Source: Clostridia bacterium (lineage in GTDB: Bacteria; Bacillota; Clostridia; Oscillospirales; CAG-272). Taken from it: DNA of 64,000 nucleotides. Under the pieces are notes generated by a model. It was not told where the DNA came from. It was given only the letters and a program-made list of their open reading frames with translations, and ran no database searches. Position numbers and translations under genes: made by a program. Positions 60,485-64,000 of the stretch are shown one piece after another (the stretch's first letter is position 1; every line of letters begins with the position of its first letter). The stretch is taken from NCBI GenBank assembly GCA_017467105.1, contig JAFTSU010000013.1, positions 1 to 64,000 of the forward strand. The letters run 5' to 3'.

Positions 60485-63400
60485 TTATTCCTCGAAATCC
60501 TTAGGTGTGGGAATGTTCTCCGGACCAAAGTATTCGTATCTGTAGCAAACCTTCTTCCAAGAGCCAAGCTCGAAGTCCTCACCGGGTGTCTTGATCTTGA
60601 AGGAATACTTGTTGAGGAGCATCTGGAGTATTTCGGCAAGCTCACGGGTCACGGGAACGCAACCGTCGGTAACGCCGTCAATTTTGCCCTCCTCGCCCTC
60701 GTCTATCATGAGCTCGTCTATGATAGCGCGAACTCTGTCCGTATAGTCAACGAGACCCGAAGCAGCATTGCCGTTTGAATCGAGAATGGGATTCCCCTCC
60801 GCGTCGATGGCAAAATTGAAGCCTCCGCGATCAAGGATCTGCAGAAGAGTTGCATCTCCGAACATAAACGTAGGATTGGTGAAATCTGCGTAAAGCATAC
60901 CGCCAAGCTCGCCGCCGGTCCATACCTCGTAGTAGCGGTCGGTCACGCTATCGTACTTAACGTCTATACCGCCGTCGATAAGCTCAAAGGTGGGATTGCC
61001 CTTTACGTTATCCTTGCCGCACTTAAGGCAGGTACCGTAGCCGTTCTTCACGTTCGTAAGCTTCTCGCCGCAGTTAATACAGGTAACGTCGTCAAGATCG
61101 TAGGTGTGGGCGGTATCGGAAGCCTTACCGAATCTGTAATACTCGGTATCCGTGCCGTAACCTGCCTCACCGATCTTCGTTATACCGAAATTTATCGTAC
61201 CAAATTGGGTAACCTCGTAGAACGCAATGTCAATGTAGTACGCCTTGCCCGCCTCAAAATACGCTATCATATAGCAGTTATTGTAGTCGGTGGCGAATCT
61301 GTCGTTATTTGAGTATATAACGTACTGCGAATTGTCCTCAAGGAATATCCACGCGTCAACCTCGTGGTTACTCTGAGAGGTTATAAGATATACGCCGCTC
61401 TCAGAGGGAACGAACTTCGCCTTCAGACCTCTGGGCATTATAATGCGGTCATATACGAATTTGTTGGGATAGGTGGTCTTGTCACCTGCCTCGTTAACGA
61501 TAGCCTCGTACGCGCTGAAGGGAGCAAGGCCCTTAATAGGATCCTCGAGCTGCTTGCCGCCGGTGCCGTAGGCATCGTAGTACTCGCACATCTCAAGCCA
61601 CTCCTGCTCGGGAGTGATGCCGTCAAGAACACCCTCGCCTATTTCCGCAGCAATAGCCACAAGGCACTTTCTTAGCTCCTCGGTCACAGGGCAGTATCCC
61701 GTCAGACCGAGAGACGCGTTGGAGGCATAGTTACAGTACTTGATTACCGTGCCGTATATGCTGACTCCATTAACGGATATATTGGTGGGTGCATCCGACG
61801 AGCCGATAATGTTCACGACGGGAGTGTCGCTAAAGCGTGTTCTGCCCATAAGGTTGGCGAGAAGAATAGGACCGGTCTCGCTACCTACGTGATAATAGCC
61901 GTCAGTCTCGTTGTATACGATCTCAACGAAATCACTGTAGTAGAGACCGTTGACGAGATTCGTAGCGGCAAATCTGGGAATATACGTTTTGGAATCAACA
62001 GCATCGGATTTTACAATTCTGTAATCGGTGAGATATACGGTATCTTCACCGAAGTCCGTGCCGTCACTCTTAATATAAGCGAATACCACCTCGTACTCGC
62101 CGTCCTCGGTAGCTACGTAAGGGTAGCAGGTCCTCCAGCCCTCGTCAGAGCTATCGCCGGATATCTGAAGCACGTCCTTGCCATTTACGATCACAACGAG
62201 GCTGTCCTCACCGTACTCGGTGGAGGCAAAGTAGTCGATAGCAAGAGCCTCTCCCGCCTTCAGAGTCACGTAGGAGTAGATCATAGCGAAGGAGCTGTCC
62301 TTCCTGCTGTTCGAGGCGTAGATACAGGTTTTGCCGTCCTTCTCACCAACGAGGAAGGGCCAGCTGTACTCAGCAGAGCCGGGCTGCATCTCGGGCTTGA
62401 AGGTCGCGTTTATCTTATCACCCTCTGCATCCGTAGCAAAATTCTCACCGTTAATGGCTGCCTCAATATCTGCGCTGGGGGGCATAACCTTGTCGGGAAG
62501 CTCAACGGGAATAAGGTCTCCGATGCTCTCGAATAGCTGCTGCTCGTACTTGTCCGAGGAGAAGTGAGCAAATGCCGCGTTGAAGGGCTTCTCGCTGATA
62601 ACGGCGCCCTCCTCTATAAGACAGATCACGCCGTATCTGTCTACGAATACCGAGGTAGGATATGCGGATACGCTGAACGCGTTGACAAGCGCTGTGCTGT
62701 CGTAATACGCAAATCTGAAATCAAGTCCCATATCCTCCTTATATTTCCGGATCGCCTCGTTAGAGGTATTTCCGCTCTGGGAGGAGGGAGCGAGAGCTAT
62801 TATCTCAATATCGTCACTGTAGTTTCCGTACGCGGTGTTCATAGGGGGGAACTCGCTGGCGCAGGGACCGCAGTTAACGAACCAGAAGTTTATAAGCACA
62901 CCACGCTTCTCCTTAAGAACCTCGGAAAGAGTGAAAACGTTGCCGTCCGTATCGGTAACGGTGAAATCGCGCATAACGTCACCGGTGCCGTATCTCACAC
63001 CCGAGAGATCGGGGTTAGAAATAACGGAGGTGGTAAGTATGATAGATGTCTCCGCCTCAAGCTCGTAGTACGGAGCGCAGTTGTATCCCTCCTCGGTAAT
63101 AACGAGAGAGATAACGTAATCCTCCGACTTAGGAAGATCAAGGGAAACAAAGCCTTGTGCATCAAGAGATCTGTAGGTGCGAGGCAACTCGTTATTGAGA
63201 TCCTCGATGTTATTATATACGAATATACCTACGTTTCCAAGCGGCTTGCCGTTCGCAAGCTTGACGGAAACCTCGTATCTTGCGGTTTCGGGCTTGTCGC
63301 CGGAGCCTCCTTCACCGGAGCCGCCGCCGTTTCCGCTGCCGCTCTCACCTGAGCCGCCGCCGTTTCCGCTGCCGCCCTCGCCTGAGCCGCCGCCGGACTC

Positions 63401-63514
63401 GCCTCCGCCCTGTTCACCTCCGGACTCTCCGCCGCCTCCGCAGGCAGTCAGTACAGTCAGAGAAGAAAACAGCATACAGAGAACGAGAAGAAAAGCTAGT
63501 AATCTGTTTTTCAT
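60485..63514 (-). CDS. Large lipoprotein with TlpA-like thioredoxin and repeated modules (lipoprotein 1)
   Basis: A 1009-residue lipoprotein: signal MKNRLLAFLLVLCMLFSSLTVLTAC (Cys 25), a tether of GGGSGEGGSGNG repeats to residue 77, then an Ig-like domain (YEVSVKLANGKPLGNVGIFVYN), then a thioredoxin fold with WFVNCGPCASEFPP (CGPC near residues 213-216) and SAYPTSVFVDRYG. Later the module DGYYHVGSETGPILLANLMG (about 555) recurs as DRYYEVWTGGELGGMLYADF (about 870), each followed by a helical part with PVTEEL/PVTRELAEIL. A zinc-ribbon-like CINCGEKL...CLKCGKD lies between. ATG has AAGGAG upstream. Extracellular disulfide chemistry is likely. Confidence 0.85.
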   Translation of the reverse strand: MKNRLLAFLLVLCMLFSSLTVLTACGGGGESGGEQGGGESGGGSGEGGSGNGGGSGESGSGNGGGSGEGGSGDKPETARYEVSVKLANGKPLGNVGIFVYNNIEDLNNELPRTYRSLDAQGFVSLDLPKSEDYVISLVITEEGYNCAPYYELEAETSIILTTSVISNPDLSGVRYGTGDVMRDFTVTDTDGNVFTLSEVLKEKRGVLINFWFVNCGPCASEFPPMNTAYGNYSDDIEIIALAPSSQSGNTSNEAIRKYKEDMGLDFRFAYYDSTALVNAFSVSAYPTSVFVDRYGVICLIEEGAVISEKPFNAAFAHFSSDKYEQQLFESIGDLIPVELPDKVMPPSADIEAAINGENFATDAEGDKINATFKPEMQPGSAEYSWPFLVGEKDGKTCIYASNSRKDSSFAMIYSYVTLKAGEALAIDYFASTEYGEDSLVVIVNGKDVLQISGDSSDEGWRTCYPYVATEDGEYEVVFAYIKSDGTDFGEDTVYLTDYRIVKSDAVDSKTYIPRFAATNLVNGLYYSDFVEIVYNETDGYYHVGSETGPILLANLMGRTRFSDTPVVNIIGSSDAPTNISVNGVSIYGTVIKYCNYASNASLGLTGYCPVTEELRKCLVAIAAEIGEGVLDGITPEQEWLEMCEYYDAYGTGGKQLEDPIKGLAPFSAYEAIVNEAGDKTTYPNKFVYDRIIMPRGLKAKFVPSESGVYLITSQSNHEVDAWIFLEDNSQYVIYSNNDRFATDYNNCYMIAYFEAGKAYYIDIAFYEVTQFGTINFGITKIGEAGYGTDTEYYRFGKASDTAHTYDLDDVTCINCGEKLTNVKNGYGTCLKCGKDNVKGNPTFELIDGGIDVKYDSVTDRYYEVWTGGELGGMLYADFTNPTFMFGDATLLQILDRGGFNFAIDAEGNPILDSNGNAASGLVDYTDRVRAIIDELMIDEGEEGKIDGVTDGCVPVTRELAEILQMLLNKYSFKIKTPGEDFELGSWKKVCYRYEYFGPENIPTPKDFEE
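63314..63396. repeat. 33-bp tandem repeat coding for the tether
   Basis: Units 63314-63346 and 63347-63379 are near identical (ACC(G/T)GAGCCGCCGCCGTTTC...), with a partial third to 63396. On the minus strand they code for GSGNGGGSGE-type repeats. Confidence 0.85.
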
Positions 63515-63586
63515 GTGTATTCTCCTTAAAATAAATCTTCAAATCAACACAAAATAATTGCGTACGCGTAAATTTCAGCATTTTAT

Positions 63587-63615
63587 ATTGTAACATACGC
63601 GAGAGTAAAAATCAA
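63587..63615 (-). promoter_or_regulatory. Promoter of the lipoprotein cluster
   Basis: Minus strand TTGATT (63615-63610) and TACAAT (63592-63587), 17-base spacer, 72 bases before the first lipoprotein start. Gaps of 124 and 140 bases between the three genes allow one transcript or separate promoters. Confidence 0.7.
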
Positions 63616-64000
63616 GAGTTATTTTGCACTCAAAAAAATGTTTACATTTATCCAAATAAGAATAATCCCAAGGGAGCCTTTATCCGACGCTTTCTCTATC
63701 CATCTAGCTCGACAGATCATCACGTGCCGTTCGGCTCACAAAACGCGACTCACAGGCACAGAGAACCAATATTAAAGGCTCTTTATACCATCGTTTATTG
63801 AATTAAAAAATTCGCATTATCATCCCCATTTTTTGAAGTCAAATTATAGATTTTTTGCGTATTTTGTAAACTATTATAGTCGTTTCTATTGTGTTTTTTG
63901 ATAATTGTAAATAATACTTTACATATAGCTTTCACCTTATTTGATGTAATTATCATTCGATTTTTGACGGCCGTACAGCCGCGGGACCTATCACCAAGCT
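63616..64000. other. Gene-free end of the window
   Basis: No open frame, RNA gene or strong hairpin that I can support. AT-rich around 63800-63930. Confidence 0.5.

Noticed and set aside
62564..63352. 262-residue plus-strand ORF within the large lipoprotein gene
   Set aside because: It is the antisense shadow of a gene with signal peptide, lipobox and clear domains.

Overview
The window looks like a chromosome segment of an uncultured anaerobic Firmicute of class Clostridia, probably a gut or rumen lineage. The signs are moderate GC, consensus sigma-A promoters with 16-18 bp spacers, strong Shine-Dalgarno sites, T-box leaders, ferredoxin-linked 2-oxoacid oxidoreductase, an ECF sigma/DUF4367 pair, DUF6512- and DUF6514-type proteins, and many intracellular glycan-processing enzymes. 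This is inferred from gene content only; there is no rRNA gene or other phylogenetic marker.

Layout. 1-0.5 kb: tail of a serine-recombinase-like gene and large hairpins, probably the edge of a mobile element. 0.8-9.8 kb: sugar kinase and SIS isomerase, a small membrane protein, then a minus-strand operon (sugar isomerase/epimerase, ComB-like phosphatase, AAC(3)-like acetyltransferase, Gfo/Idh/MocA dehydrogenase) followed by a TIM-barrel hydrolase. 10-15 kb: DMT transporter, an odd tRNA-Leu, and an island with a CoiA-nuclease/UvrD-helicase fusion behind an AraC-like gene. 15.1-16.1 kb: an alcohol dehydrogenase fragment and an aldo/keto reductase fragment joined tail-out at one breakpoint. 16-21 kb: unknown protein, MATE pump, AraC regulator and GH20-like hydrolase. 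21-31 kb: secreted endonuclease I-type nuclease, ECF sigma/DUF4367 pair, small secreted protein, XRE and DUF6514 genes, DUF6512 and CPBP membrane proteins, Fic protein.

30.8-42.7 kb is the most coherent locus. On the minus strand lie an HTH-cupin-acyl-CoA ligase, a P-loop ATPase, a ferredoxin, VorB/TPP/gamma subunits of a 2-oxoisovalerate-type ferredoxin oxidoreductase, and a leucine-type dehydrogenase. On the plus strand are a LeuA-like protein that has lost its catalytic residues and a TIM-barrel/acyl-CoA ligase fusion. Two T-box leaders sit back to back between the arms. I read this as an amino-acid-starvation-controlled route that activates branched-chain fatty acids and reductively carboxylates them to branched-chain amino acids (inference).

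42.9-53.4 kb: a minus-strand sugar-catabolic island (PHP protein, unknown alpha-helical protein, GH2, DUF4838, SDR, SGNH hydrolase) interspersed with decayed gene fragments. 53.6-54.9 kb: a phosphopantetheinyl transferase next to a truncated adenylation domain. 55.3-63.5 kb: a membrane protein and a polyferredoxin-thioredoxin fusion face three tandem lipoproteins that share a Gly/Ser/Glu tether and related domains, one carrying its own TlpA-like thioredoxin. This may be an envelope redox or surface-lipoprotein system not described before.
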